This document shows positions 42,049-53,526 of a stretch of 64,000 bases of DNA, in pieces. The position numbers and the translations under genes are program-made. A model generated the notes under the pieces. It did not search any database and was not told the DNA's origin. It saw only the letters and a list, made by a program, of their open reading frames with translations. The stretch is from Haemaphysalis longicornis (Eukaryota > Arthropoda > Arachnida > Ixodida > Ixodidae): the NCBI GenBank assembly GCA_013339765.2, contig CM023454.1, forward strand, positions 142,788,593 through 142,852,592, in the 5' to 3' direction. Each line of letters starts with the position of its first letter. The stretch's first letter is position 1.

Positions 42049-43104
42049 CAGTCGAACACGGATATATCGAACTCCAAGGGGATCGCGAAATTGTTCGATA
42101 TATGAAAAATTCGATATAAAAATATGGGCTCTGAGACCTCACCTATGGCGGACGATGACTTACCGATCGTTGCATTCAAGAATGACAACTAATTCCGCAC
42201 TCACGACGCAATAGGACGCTTTATTTCCGTGGAAAAAAAATCGCTGATTTTGGCCTGCTTCTTCGTCCTGGAAATAAAATTAAAGACGCTGGTCTCGATC
42301 TTCTCGAGGCCGCACAATTAGAAAATTCCAGCAGTACGCTGCGCCTTCGCACACCATGGACAACACGCATGCAAAAGAAGAACAGCGCGCACGTACCACA
42401 AGAACATAGATGGTAACAATTCCAAGGCTCTCTGAACAGACTCCAACAAAGCGCTCGCGATGGTCATCTCCGAGAGAAACAGTGATCTCCGAAAGGTGCG
42501 GGACAACTCGCCGAACAGCAGCAACAGCAGCAAAATGCAGAACAAGGAGGACGCCGTCAGCGCCTTCGTTCCCTCTTCCCTTTCCCGAGACGACATAGGG
42601 GGAAGACAGACCCAGAGAGAGAGAAAAAAAAACTCTTTTTCGGCAAGCCGGGAACGTACGCAGCCGAAAAAAAAAAGAAAAGGACGTGCGCAGTCAGGGC
42701 ATCCCTACCTCGCACTGTCACATTTTCTGAGCGTTCGGGCTTGTGTGCCTAGAGAGATTTAGCATACCGGGCTCCGTCCGTAAACGCTACGGCGGCCGGT
42801 AGCGGGGCCCGACTGAGCAAGCGCAAATTCGTTCCGGTAGGGGGAATTAGTTCCGCGAGCCAGTCTTCGCCATGCCCGCGCATTCCTCCACATCCTCCTC
42901 AACCTCAATCGGGGGTGCAGCGACCGCCGAAGAGCACCTTCCAGCTCGCGCGGCGTTCGATATACCCAATGTCGGGAAAAATACGGTTCGATATAAAAGT
43001 ACGAATTCCTATACTTTTACACAGAATTTTTAAGGGGATAACTTATGAGTTCGATATATACAATAATTCGATATACCCGTGTTCGATATATCCGTGTTCG
43101 ACTG
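42049..43104. mobile_element. Pogo/Tigger-like DNA transposon, nonautonomous
   Basis: Flanked by TA (42047-42048 and 43105-43106). The left terminus is CAGTCGAACACGGATATATC then GAAC; the right terminus is its complement, ATATATCCGTGTTCGACTG. Inner repeats of TTCGATATA recur near both ends. CAGT...ACTG ends with TA target duplications are the signature of the pogo/Tigger branch of Tc1/mariner. The interior (about 950 bp) has short ORFs, but no DDE transposase was recognised, so it would need a transposase in trans. Confidence 0.8.
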
Positions 43105-43260
43105 TAACTGCTCTTGAGACTGACCTCCAACATTACTCAACTTTATTATCTGGCTCCATGATTTACTGTTGAAATGCGCGTGCAAAATTGTTTTTTTAAA
43201 ACGAACACGCTTAGCCAGACGAAACGCTCCTGTACCTCTTTTTAAGTATTTTTGAAAATA

Positions 43261-44829
43261 CAGTAGACCATCGAAAAACGGAACTTCTAAGGGGCGAAAA
43301 AAATAAGTTCCGTTCCACTGGAGCTCCGTTTAGTGAGATAGATGTGTGACAGTGCAAATTTATGTGCGTACACACCTTTAACACTGTAAACACTATAAGG
43401 TGAATGTGGCTGATAGGTTTTCTGAAAGCAAAAAAAACTACAGGAGGTTTCAACACAACATTCACAAAGTTGATTTGACAACAGTGAGTCATTGTGTACT
43501 ACAAAATGCATCAACTGTTCTTGCTTGAGTACATGCATATGCATTTTCACGGAGGCTAGAGGTTGAAACTTTGCGAGTGCTTACGAGCCACCAAATTTAG
43601 AAGACGGCCGCGTGGTAATGAAGCACGAATAGCACCAAGATGGCCCGAACAACGGGGCAGGAGCGAGCCCCGTAACCTCGGCATCTTGAATCGAGAACGA
43701 TCGAGTGGAACAAGAACTGCGATGTTCCCTTCGTTGCTCTAACAGTGCTGACCAATAACGAGACGAGGCTTACGGGACCACCGAGGCTAAAAAAACATGG
43801 CGGAAGAAAAAAATGGCCGCGTATCTGCTCCTTTCGTTGGAAGTATCGTTAAAAGACGATAGTCTTTCTTGACATTTGCCAAGGAAATGCCCTACTTTGC
43901 TTTCCCGCTCACCTCTCATGCCGTTCCTGTATCGTCGTGCTCATCCTAAGGTAAACACACTAAAGGTTTGCTCAAGGCGATTTGAATTTACCGCCTCCCA
44001 CTGCTACATGCCGGGTTCTTCGATGCCAGCGCTGCAGTACAGTGGAGACGCGCGTCAATCGATGCGGTCGACTTCAATGTTTATAGAACCGCGTTGTCGT
44101 ACCAACGTGCGTTCCAAGCACAACGTGGAACCTAGCTAGTGGAACCTGTCGTTGCTGCTACCGCGTGAATTTTCATAGGCGGCCGGGAGGTGGCGCGAGC
44201 AACAGCAGGCGGCAGTTTTCTGCAGTAGATGTAGAATATCATTTGCTATCTAAAAGCGAAGCATCCATAAATATTTTTAAATGAACACTGTAAATACCTC
44301 TGGTGTATTCATTTCCTGTCTTATAGGTGCGTAGTGTCTTCTTCTTGTTCAACAAAGTTGATATGTATGAACATAAAATCCGGGCTTAGAATTTTATATT
44401 TGGCTGTAAGTATATAAGACTGTTGCCCAATATCTATTTTACTTTGGCAGGGTGGCTATACAATATGACATGATGTGTGATGTACTGTATAAATGTCGAA
44501 ACAGGCAAATAAAAAAGAATCGAGTCACACACAGACAGACAGACATGCAGAAAGGCCAAAATTTCTGGGATTACGTAGCCCAAGATAAACTATGATCTTT
44601 TAAAAAAATCAACGAAACAGCCGGAACCGTCAAAAGCTACTTCTCAGGCCACAGGGTTTAGCAAGAAGTTCACTTTTTATTTCGTTTACATCGTGACGCG
44701 GAAACTTTAGTTCAGATTAGTGGGAGTTTTTTTAACGTTATCGGAATACAAAACCAACCAACTTAGAGGCTATAGTTTTGCTTAAGCGGCAATTCCGTTT
44801 AAGCGTTTTCGCATATCGAGATTATACTG
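43261..44829. mobile_element. Possible second Tigger-like element
   Basis: TA flanks at 43259-43260 and 44830-44831. The left end is CAGTAGACCATCGAAAAACG then GAACTTC. The right end in complement is CAGTATAATCTCGATATGCG then AAAACGC...AAACGGAATTG. The ends share CAGTA, TCGA and AAACGGAA words in the Tigger style but are not close inverted repeats. They may belong to two different decayed elements. There is no transposase frame. Confidence 0.4.
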
Positions 44830-44831
44830 TA

Positions 44832-45800
44832 GAAGGTAAAACAGATTTAAAGTGGGGTATTTATGACTACGTAAACATACCTTTCGATTTTACTGTTCAT
44901 GAAATTTCTGAATTGTCACATTAATTACGCAAGTTTCTTTTCTCAGATCGAACTCTGTGCTAAGATGTCCCCTTGAAGTGATTACGAGGTTATCTTAAAT
45001 GTCTACCGTTTTTGTGTCAAAAAGGAATGTATCCTAGCCGTTCGGCGTTATTGGGTTATGAAATATTAAGATTCGGGAATCTAAATTTCTTTTTTACGGC
45101 TTGATTTTCCACCGGTCAGTACATGGAGTAGATAATTGAAAACAAAGAAATTGATGCTTAGCAGTTTTTATTCTCCTTTGGCGGAGTGGAGAGTACACTT
45201 TTGAGTAATACCATTTTCGACGCCCGATACGGTAGGGCATCTAGATTAGAGTACAACACGAGTTACGTGTTTATTATTGTCGTGTAACACCCCTGTAAAA
45301 GGATTATCAGGATACTAGGAAAACAACGCTAGAGTAGGAAAAAGCGGGTGATTAATAATATCATTTGTCATATTCAGTTCTTACTGCGAATTCGTAAACA
45401 AGATGTAAGGAAGTTCACTAAAAATGCGCTCATTGCATAGGGGTGGTCCCTTGACAGACAAAATTTTAAGGAAACGCGAGCATGCTTAAACACACAAACC
45501 TACTTTGGCATGAGTCAATGGCAAAGGTTGCTGTTCTACTGCCCAAGCATATTTTAGAAATACGGCCATTCTCCATCCCCTCACTACGATTCCAGCAACA
45601 ATATTGTCTGTTACTAGCGGTAGTACCTGGCGATGCCCGGGTTGGTCATTATATAATGGCACTTGTTCAGTTATTTCTTACTTGCCATAATTGGGTAGGT
45701 CACGGGGAGTTTGTAAATAATTCTGAAGAATTGATACTCCGAAGCAGCGTACACGCGTGCGCTGCACGGTAACGCTACGTCGACCAGTGCGGGGACTCGT
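44832..45800. other. No recognisable gene
   Basis: AT-rich sequence with no supported feature. A 96-codon frame at 45482-45772 lacks motifs. Confidence 0.4.
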
Positions 45801-45829
45801 ATACTCCAACGTAAACAGACCACCGGCGT

Positions 45830-46904
45830 GTTCGGCAGAGCGCGTGTTCGGCTGCCCTGGTCTCCCGCCGACAAAACCAACCACCTGGATCTCCGACGAT
45901 ACACATCCACATGGATGGCCGTACCACCACCCCCTCTCAACACATCAAGATCCTTGGCATGACATTTCAAGGAGACCGCACATCCTCCATTCCAATCAAC
46001 AAGTTGAAAAACACCACAGAAAAAGTAACCCAAAATGATCGAACGCATTTCTTCCAAAACGCAAGGTATGGGGCAGGCGGACACGCTTTGACTGGTCAAA
46101 ATATTCATCATATCCCGGATCACCTACTGTATAGCGTATGCCCTTCGGTCCGCGGCAGAACTCAAGAAACTAGACACGGTAATCGGAAAATCCTACAACC
46201 AAGCCATCGGATTCCCAAAAAGCACCTCCGCAGACCGGCTTCTTAAGCTTGACATCCACAACACCGCACAAGAATTAACCTAGGCCCACCTCTCAAACCA
46301 AACAGTGCCACTCGTATCCCCAGAAGCAGGCAGAGCCATTCCCTCCCGCCTGGGACTTTCAGTCCTACTTCAACATTTACCTCCTGACCTAAGAAGCATC
46401 CCACACACAACCCGTCGATGCCTCATTGTTCCCCCTCTACCGCGCAACATGCACCCGGTGCACCGCGCGGCGAGACGAGAGGCCAGAGCGAGAGCCATTT
46501 CGTGGCAATACGGAAACGAATCCGACACTGCCTACACGGATGCTGCCACACCCCCCCGGGATTCAGGCCACGGCCGCTGTTGCAGTTATGAAGCAAGAAC
46601 ACCACACCACTCTCACTATACCACACCACAACCCATTGCAAGCGTAGGAAGCGGACGTCGCCCTCGCCGTGAGTGAAACCACAGCTTTTGTCATCATCAC
46701 CGACTCGCAGCAGGTGTGTCGAAATTTCACCAACACAAGAATGCACCGCACAACCCTCACGATACTTGCACAACGCCCCCCAAACCGTTCCATCAATACC
46801 ATCTAGGCTCCCGCTCATCTCCACGTTACGGGCAACGAGACCGTACATCTCCAGGCTCGAGAGCTATCCCGACGAGCCGCTGTTGCCGGAAGTGAGTCTG
46901 AGCG
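45830..46904 (+). pseudogene. I-type ORF2, late RT to RNase H
   Basis: Scattered frames give PSQHIKILGMTFQGD (RT thumb), the connector with IPSRLGLSVLLQHLPPDL-like residues, and LPRNMHPVHRAARREARARA leading to SDTAYTDAATPP, the first RNase H acidic motif. ETTAFVIITDSQQVCRNF gives a later acidic motif, and APAHLHVTGNETVHLQAREL the final motif (HSGxxGNExAH type, with HS lost). There are many frameshifts and stops. The RNase H order is recognisable and matches the fragment at 35873-36877, but the two are not close copies. Confidence 0.75.
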
Positions 46905-47160
46905 CATTTTCATTTCATTTATTTCCACCTTAAGGGCCCTGAGGGCATTAAATAAGATATGGGGGGGGGGGGGCGTGCAGAAAGGTATGGCACAGAGCTA
47001 AAAAAAATTACAAGGCAACAAAGAAAAAAAAGAACTAGTGACAAAGGTACAGCAATATTAGCAGCAAATACAAAATTGCAGTACAAAAATACAGTTCAAA
47101 AGTACAAAAGATACAGCATTAACAAAAGGAAACACATAAGGCACATTTGATACGCAGGTA

Positions 47161-49250
47161 TTATGAAACATGGTTCAGCAATTTTTCGCGGAATAATTTG
47201 CGGTCTGCGCACGAGGCTATTGTATCGGACAAATGGTTCCAGAGGGTTATTGCTTGAGGGAAGAATGAGTTGAGCATTGATAAAGTACGGCTGGGTAGTC
47301 GTGCTATGGCGTTGCTGTGGCTGATACGGGACGAGGTTCGGTGTGGCGGTTTTAAGAGAGGGTGTCTGGATTGCGGGTGATAATAAAAGGCATGAAGAAA
47401 GCAGAGGCGTGAAATGATCCGGCGTGACTCAAGTGAATGCAGGTTCAAAGATTGCTTTAGGGCGGTTACGCTTGTGTTAGTGAAGTACTGTGAGCAGATA
47501 AAGCGGGCGGCACGATTCTGTATGGCTTCTAATTTGTGGGTGAGGTATGCCTGTGAGGGATGCCAAATCGATGATGCATATTCCAGTTTTGGTCGTACGA
47601 ACGTTAGGTAGGCTAGTTTTTTTATGTCCGGAGATGCAAGTTTTAGATTTCGGCGTAGGTAGCCGAGCGTGCGCGCGGCGTCTGAGCAAATGGTTTCAAT
47701 GTGAAATGTCCATGATGGTGAGAAATGAACTCCGAGGTATTTGTAGGATGTTACAGCGGCAATCGGGAACGAGTTAATTTTGTAGGAGAACTGTGATACG
47801 GTTTTTTTACCGGTGAATGATACCAGTTTACATTTTTCTGTGTTTAGTGGCATTAATGATTGATCACACCATGCTGCGATATGGTAGAGATCATGTTGAA
47901 GAGCAATACTGTCTCCAGGGTTGCGGATGGTAGTGTAAATGACGCAGTTATCGGCGAATAGTCTTAACTGGTTAACAATATTATTCGGTAGGTCGTTAAT
48001 GTAAATAGGAAAAGCAGTGGTTAGTGTCGATTAGGTTAGTGTCGATAGCTACTCCTTCCGAGTTTGTAAGTGCTATGCGGCTTAATCGGGACTTTGGTGA
48101 TAAGATGCGCCAGAATTTGTTTGGGTTAGTCTGAAGAATGGATAACAGATCTTCGGAGAAGAATTTTTCTTTTGCTGTAGTTAGTTCTTGAATATAATGT
48201 TTAGCGCATGAGTGGTAACGTTCCCATGCTAAAGAGCTGTTGTTTGAATGTGATGTTCTGTAAGGGCGCTTTTTGCGGTTACGAAGGCTTTTTAGGCGTT
48301 TTGTAAACCATTCATTATTAGAGTCGGATTTGATAACTATTGTTGGAATGTATCCGTTTTTAAGACTAAGTAACATAGTCTGGTAAAGTTCCCAGTTGGC
48401 ATTAACAGATCTGGTTAAGTAAGTATCTCGGAAGCTATCGAAGAAAAGAGCAAGTTCATTGTTAATGGCATCAAAGTTTCCCCGCTTATAATCTGTGATA
48501 AGTTGCGTTGTTGGTGATCTCCTTTTTAGTGGGGAAGCGATGCAAATATGAAGTAAACTATGATCGCTAAGCCCGGCAAGTGCGGTTACTGATTTGATGT
48601 CATCAGGGCAGGATGTTAGCAGCAAGTCGAGTGTGTTGTTGCCTCTTAGGGCAGGTTATTGACTGATGTAGGTTGAAATGTAATGTTACGTCTAGGAATT
48701 GCTCTGCTTTTTTAGGAGACCTGTCAGGGATTGAAAGTAAAACCCAGCTGATTTGTGGGTAGTTCAAGTCGCCAAATATGAAGATGGGTGTATCGGGATA
48801 TTTATTTTGAACTAATGTTAAAGAGTTGCGGAACATGTTACGAAAATTAGGGGGGCTGTCCGGTGGCCTGTAGCAAATGCCGAATATCAGTTTCCGGGGA
48901 GGAACGGATACGCAAACCCATGTTAGTTCGATATTTTCGTCGGCGCATATGATCGAAGATGAAAAGGTATTTTTGATAGCTATTAGAACGCGACCGCCTC
49001 TACGGTCATTACGATCGCGGCGATAAAGAGAAAAATTTAGGTTAGAGGGAAGCACTTCATTATCGCTTATGTTCACGTGTAGCCAAGTTTCTGTCAGTAC
49101 TATGATGTCAGCACTGATATCTTCGATGAGGCTCTGAAGCTTGTCGCGTTTAGGGACTACACTTCTAATGTTTGTAAATTCAACGTTAAGATTTAAGACT
49201 GATGCAGGACGGTGGCTCGTGGTACTCTGGAATGGGCGATTCGGAGATTG
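47161..49250 (-). pseudogene. CR1-like ORF2 with RT palm deleted
   Basis: The endonuclease runs from 49250 in the ORF1 frame: FTNIRSVVPKRDKLQSLIE, VLTETWL, RRGGRVLIA, FGDLNYPQISW, then after a frame change GLSDHSLLH. A linker follows (WFTKRLKSLRNRKKRPYRT). At about 48018-48046 the sequence jumps from before the RT fingers to just ahead of the catalytic box, so most of the palm is missing. The catalytic box reads LFADNCVIY, with the second Asp changed to Asn. The C-terminal part (YKYLGVHFSPS, RPKLEYASSIWH) is open to 47161. Confidence 0.8.
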
Positions 49251-49841
49251 TCATGGGGCGCTAGGGGTTTTGTTTGCTGGCGGTGCTTGGGCATGGATTT
49301 CTAACGTGTCATTAGACCAGTTGCGTTCCTTAATGCTGTCAGATAGTGCGTCGTAGAAGTGACTTTTTTTACCTACGTGTAACTTGTCGACACTAAGTTT
49401 GAAAGCGCAGTTTTGGGGCCGGATGAATTTCAACAGCTTCGAGCGTGCAAGGCGCGTGGATGGGGCGAAGTCTTCTCTGATTGCGAAGGTAGTGTTTTTC
49501 AATTTTGGTCCGTTACTTAGTATTTTCTCTTATGTTTCGAAATGGCTTAGTTTCACTTCAATGGGACGTTTTTTGAGTTCTGCAAATGTTCCCAGGCGAT
49601 GTGCACGCTCGATGCTGTTTGGTTCAAGTTTGACGTGAAGATGGTTGTTGCAAAACGTGATAATCGATTCCTCCGAACCTTCCCAGGTTTCGTCCGCCGA
49701 ATCGTCAAGTCGGAAAAAAAGAAGGTTGTTACGGCGCATTCGGTTGTTAGCATCAGTGTGGGTGGCTTGAAGGATTTCGATGTCGTGTTTTATGCTAAGT
49801 GCCTCGTTAGTTTCAGCAGTGTCCTGAGCATTGTGCGGCAA
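49251..49841 (-). pseudogene. CR1-like ORF1, partial
   Basis: Two pieces. 49841-49530 holds MRRNNLLFFRLDDS, IERAHRLG and KKRPIEVKLSHF, the same RRM-like core as residues 128-200 of the ORF1 at 38155. 49502-49251 holds FAPSTRLARSKLLKF and FKLSVDKLHVG, the C-terminal domain. A small indel near 49520 separates them. The coiled-coil and N-terminus are lost. The TGA at 49253-49251 ends ORF1; the next 58 codons remain open in the same frame into the endonuclease. Confidence 0.8.
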
Positions 49842-50157
49842 GCGCTGTCGTGCCCCGGGATTTTGGTGGCGAGCTTCTGATTAAGTAGAGCGCGTGTGTC
49901 CCCCGTGACTCGTGACGTCGGCGGGTACATCGGTTACCTGGCGAAGTCAGTTGAAGGCGGCGAATCCAGGTGGTAGGTGGCTGGTGGCGGGTTTTGGGGG
50001 CTTCCACGCTCCAGCAGGCTGGGTTGGGGTTGGGGTAGGGCTCCGGGCAGCAATTCGCTGACGTGGCAGGGGCAGTCTGTGGTCGGCAGGCAGCATAGCA
50101 GTACCATGAAGAGCAGTGTCGTGAGCATTGTGCGGCAAGCGCCGTCGTGCCCCCCGA

Positions 50158-50545
50158 TGGTCGCGTACCAAGAAATCATACAACACTACCGACTAGAGTG
50201 ACTGCATTAGCCCCCAGCACACAAACAACTCCCCATAGAGCTGCAGCTACTCCTCCGTGCCCTTCATAGGAACGCTTTCCCCCGACCCTATGGAAATAAC
50301 ATTTTGGCTGCTACCTGTTTCCTCCCGCAGTGCCGCTTCTGCGAGGCCCCCGGGACACTCTCTCATATTGTAGGAGTCTGCGACCAAACAACGCTTCCCC
50401 TCCCCAATCCCTATCCCACCCATTAGTTTAGGCCTTGGCCAGCTCCACCCTCGAGGATCAGCGTCAGCTGGTCGAGAGGGCTGTGGAGGCGGCCCGAGCT
50501 CAAGCCGTCCTGGAATAGGAAAGCCATCACGAAGACTACATTTTA
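50158..50545 (+). pseudogene. I-type ORF2 C-terminal tail after nested CR1
   Basis: Frames give VAYQEIIQHYRLE, then RNAFPRPYGNNILAATCF, then CRFCEAPGTLSHIVGVC. The last is the CX2C...HX4C tail that closes I-type ORF2. It continues as a VSWSRGLWRRPELK-like segment to a stop near 50530. It is too damaged to be functional. Confidence 0.7.
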
Positions 50546-51453
50546 GTTTTTTTTTCTTAATGAAGAAAGTTTATTCTCTCTCTTGGCAGCCCGGGCGACG
50601 ACTTAGGACATGCCTCTATTCCGCGCGCAGCTTGCAGGACACACCGAGCCCGTATCCCGCATGCCCCTCGACATACCACGCTGGCTGGTCGCGCATACGA
50701 CCGCTGCTCGCCCACGGCCGTACTGGAGAGGAGATACGACGATTTTGTGAAGTTTGCGACTGTCAGCACACTCGGGGCAAAGCCTTTTCCGCATGGGCCA
50801 GGTGGACGGTCAGCTTTCTACTAGCTGGACACGCATAGCTACGCTTTACCAGCCGTGATAGAGCGTATGGTTCAATATCCGATCAGGCAAGGAACAAAAA
50901 ATAAATATCAGAAAAATATTTTCAACCCTTCTCGCTCTCTGTCTGGTTGCTTTCTTAAAATACGACACAATCGGAACGTGCGCTTCAAATGTTCAGCCGT
51001 TTAAACCAGCAGTTTGGCTACGCATTGATATGACACGTTTAACCTTCCGGGCTCCAAAGATGTGTCATTAAAAATAAATCTTTGTCACTTGTACCGGAGT
51101 CGCAGTTCGAAATATTCAAAATTTGTTGTAGCTATTTCTATTAGGGAGAGAATGTTTCGGAACACCAATTTTATTAAGAAATACAGCACCGCTCAAAGAG
51201 TGCTCGTTGTGGGAAAAGCGTCAAACATTTTTGTATATAATTTAATGGTTACACATATCAGCAAAACACACTTGGATATGAGAAACGGTGAAAGAGATAA
51301 CGACTACATTACGAAAACGCAATTTCGCCTGGTTTCTTGCTGAGGAGCCAATTTTGGAAAATTCCGCCGTAGTGAGCATCTACGTCGTGACACGAATGCA
51401 CTCCAAAAATTGCGAGTCTCTAGGCGTAGCTTTGGCTGGGCGTGAATGAATGA
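50545..51453. other. No confident gene
   Basis: 50557-50838 (plus) and 50557-50794 (minus) are ORFs on opposite strands over the same GC-rich piece. The minus frame contains CPECADSRKLH but no family was recognised. The remainder is AT-rich. Confidence 0.3.
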
Positions 51454-51512
51454 GTCCGTCGGCCAGTCAGTCAGTCAGTGATTCAGTCATTCCTTTATTC
51501 AGTCAGTCAGTC
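51454..51512 (+). repeat. (CAGT)n microsatellite
   Basis: Interrupted CAGT/TCAG tetranucleotide run. Confidence 0.9.
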
Positions 51513-51687
51513 GGCAGCTTTTCATTATTAGCGCCTGCCACTGATGGAAGGCACAGGTGCGGTTTCAAGCCTAAATACGTTCAAACAAATAAATTTCTGC
51601 TGTGAAATGCACTGACACCAAAAAGATGTGCAAAAGCAGTAAATTATGTGGTTTGTGCTTTATGCGTAATCGAGGATACAAAAAAAG

Positions 51688-51748
51688 TAAAGCCGTTCCA
51701 CTGAATATCAAAGCTGTCGGAAGTGCAGAGCAGTGATTGCCGTATTGG
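51688..51748 (-). repeat. 67-bp dispersed motif, copy 3 (inverted)
   Basis: In complement it reads GGCAATCACTGCTCTGCACT then TCCGACAGCTTTGATATTCA, matching copies at 23092 and 55458. Confidence 0.65.
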
Positions 51749-52012
51749 GCTCCAGCGCTGTTATCCACTATCTGCTACCACCCAGAGCAATTCAAATTTT
51801 CCGCCTTCGCACTTCTCGCGCGCCCCCTGCTTCAAACTGCGCCAGCGGGAGTTCTGGTTTTTTTACGTGCAAAGCCCTTTAGTGCCTCGCCTTGTCGTCG
51901 TTGCACGCTCGCTTGACCCAAGTACGCCCACAAGGCGTTCTGTCGTAGCGGGTGTCGTCGCGCCGTAACACCGGGGCCTTCGAAAGCTAGGCGGTTTATA
52001 TATACATAAGTA

Positions 52013-52130
52013 TAGAAACTTTAAAATCATTATCAGGGCACCAATGAGATTACCATCATCGGTGCCTGTCGTCACGTGAGCAGCCCCCGCTCGGGCTGTG
52101 TCATATTCCTTGATTCGCCACCAGGACGTA
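52013..52130 (-). pseudogene. Protein-like repeat, copy A of a diverged pair
   Basis: The minus strand reads WWRIKEYDTARAGAAHV, then GNLIGALIMILKFL without a stop. It aligns with RWRMREDEAAREIAAHV and ENLICALKMIIKFL at 53587-53700, with one codon-sized length difference between. Preservation of amino-acid similarity and an indel of three bases suggest a former coding segment. The family is unknown to me. Confidence 0.45.
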
Positions 52131-52249
52131 TTGGCCCTTAGTCTTGTCCCCAGTTTTTGTATGGTCCCGATAAAACCTGGATAAAGGCCCTCCTGCGACT
52201 AAGAGTAATCTGCACTTTGGCCAACTGGAAGGAGGAAGACCCCTCGATG

Positions 52250-53520
52250 CGAACAACGGACCCTTGTGATAGAAAAGGCCGCGGCGGTGCTGCCCAAGCA
52301 CGACCTAGGCGACGGGCAGACAAAACAACGACGAATCCTCATCTCCGACGATTTCCCCCGACGGGCAGCGATTCAACGAAGCGGTGAGGCGAGTGCCGCA
52401 GCGCATCGCGCAAAAGAAGACGTGCTTCGCCTGCAACACGATATGTTTTGATATGTCTGGGATGCAAGTTCAGAGCCTGAAGATGAAAAGGGAAACACAG
52501 AGGATATTTCCTCGAGAACTATGCAGAGGCGGAGAAGCAACTTTGGGGTTGACCGCTACGACATGGGAGGTATGTGATGTGTTGAAGGAATTTGTGCGCC
52601 TGTTGCTCTGAACAGAATTTGTATTGAGATTTCTGAATGAAGGTATCCAACAGTTTATTGACGCAGACTCCCTGGATGAGGAATATGCTACCAACGTAGA
52701 AAATAAACATGAAATCACTCACCTTATGATCTGTATCCACTGTGAATTGAAACACAAAAGGTACGACACCACAACAGTATACCACACCGATGATATAATA
52801 TATTCCTCTAAACCTTCAATGAGTTTTATACGTTGACTGAAAATTTATATGACCCACTTGATTTGAATTTTCAAAAAGCATCTGCGACAGAAACTCTGCA
52901 TGAGCCACAGTTCCTACCGCAAGCAGAGCGGGACAATGCGACAACTTCGTTGGCTGTGCATGATCCTTACACCGAAGAAGCCTTGATATTGTGTGCCCTC
53001 AAGGAGACCGCCGACATTACCATGAGCAAATCAGGCATCTCATCGAGCCCCTTGACGTCACCACAAGCTACGGATTGGGAGTCTTCGAAAACTGAGATCA
53101 CGGATGTACCACCTGAAAAGCTAAAAGTGCAGGATAAGACGCAAGTGTTGTCAACGAAAATACATTGGATGGACGACGCTGAAGAGCGGAATACTGACCT
53201 TTTTGAGAGACATCCCAAGAGAATTGCGGTTGCACGCATCGCACAGCACAGCCGAAGAGTTCGCGACGAGCCCTCTTTTAGGAAACGGGAAGCATCGCAC
53301 GATGACTGTTAAACTAGGAAAGTGCGAACGTCCAGAAAGAAGCATGAAGGAGCTAAGAAGCTGTTTTCAGGCCAAGATTTATATAAAATGGTACGTATGC
53401 CTGTTCAAAGGCGTCGTATGTCAACTTTGGTCAATTTTGGTCTGGCTGCGTCGCCACCGATGCGCTCAGCAGACGGCGCTTTCTGCACCTACGGCTTGAG
53501 ATTGCCCCAGAGTATATGAC
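52250..53520 (+). other. Possible decayed coding region (52833-53312 best)
   Basis: The frame 52833-53312 (159 codons) is polar and acid-rich (TENLYDPLDLNFQKASATE at the start, FERHPKRIAVARIAQHSRRV near the end) with coding-like residue use. Open pieces upstream at 52266-52611 and 52624-52836 in other frames could belong to the same lost gene or element. No domain, splice site or poly(A) signal could be tied to it. It lies between the paired repeats at 52013 and 53587. It could be the inner part of an unrecognised transposon. Confidence 0.3.
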
Positions 53521-53526
53521 AAGGAC

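Larger units (their letters stand above)
46905..50158 (-). mobile_element. CR1-like LINE, second lineage, internally deleted
   Basis: On the minus strand: a 5' region with a duplicated segment (50150-49813), ORF1 (49841-49251), ORF2 endonuclease (from 49250), a deleted RT palm, the RT end (about 48018-47161), and a 3' UTR ending GGAAATAAATGAAATGAAAA at about 46905. ORF1 and ORF2 share a frame with one stop codon between them, as in the copy at 37630. Sequence differs widely from that copy, so they are different subfamilies. The 2A motif was not found here; the ORF1 N-terminus is missing. Confidence 0.8.
45800..50590 (+). mobile_element. I-type LINE interrupted by a nested CR1 copy
   Basis: The left part (45800-46904) holds the late RT region, connector and RNase H. 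The right part (about 50158-50545) holds the continuing C-terminal tail and 3' UTR, ending AATGAAGAAAGTTTATTCTC near 50585. The two parts join into one protein order when 46905-50158 is removed: the left stops just after the RNase H region and the right resumes with the YQEIIQHYRLE segment found at this point in I-type LINEs. This makes the CR1 copy the younger insertion. Confidence 0.75.

Noticed and set aside
42318..42596. 93-codon minus ORF inside the Tigger-like element with a Leu-rich core
   Set aside because: No DDE residues or helix-turn-helix. The opposite strand is open as well.
46960..46975. Poly-G run as a regulatory G-quadruplex
   Set aside because: A single G tract inside the CR1 3' UTR without the four separated runs needed.
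51454..51512. CRISPR-like short repeats
   Set aside because: A tetranucleotide microsatellite with no unique spacers.
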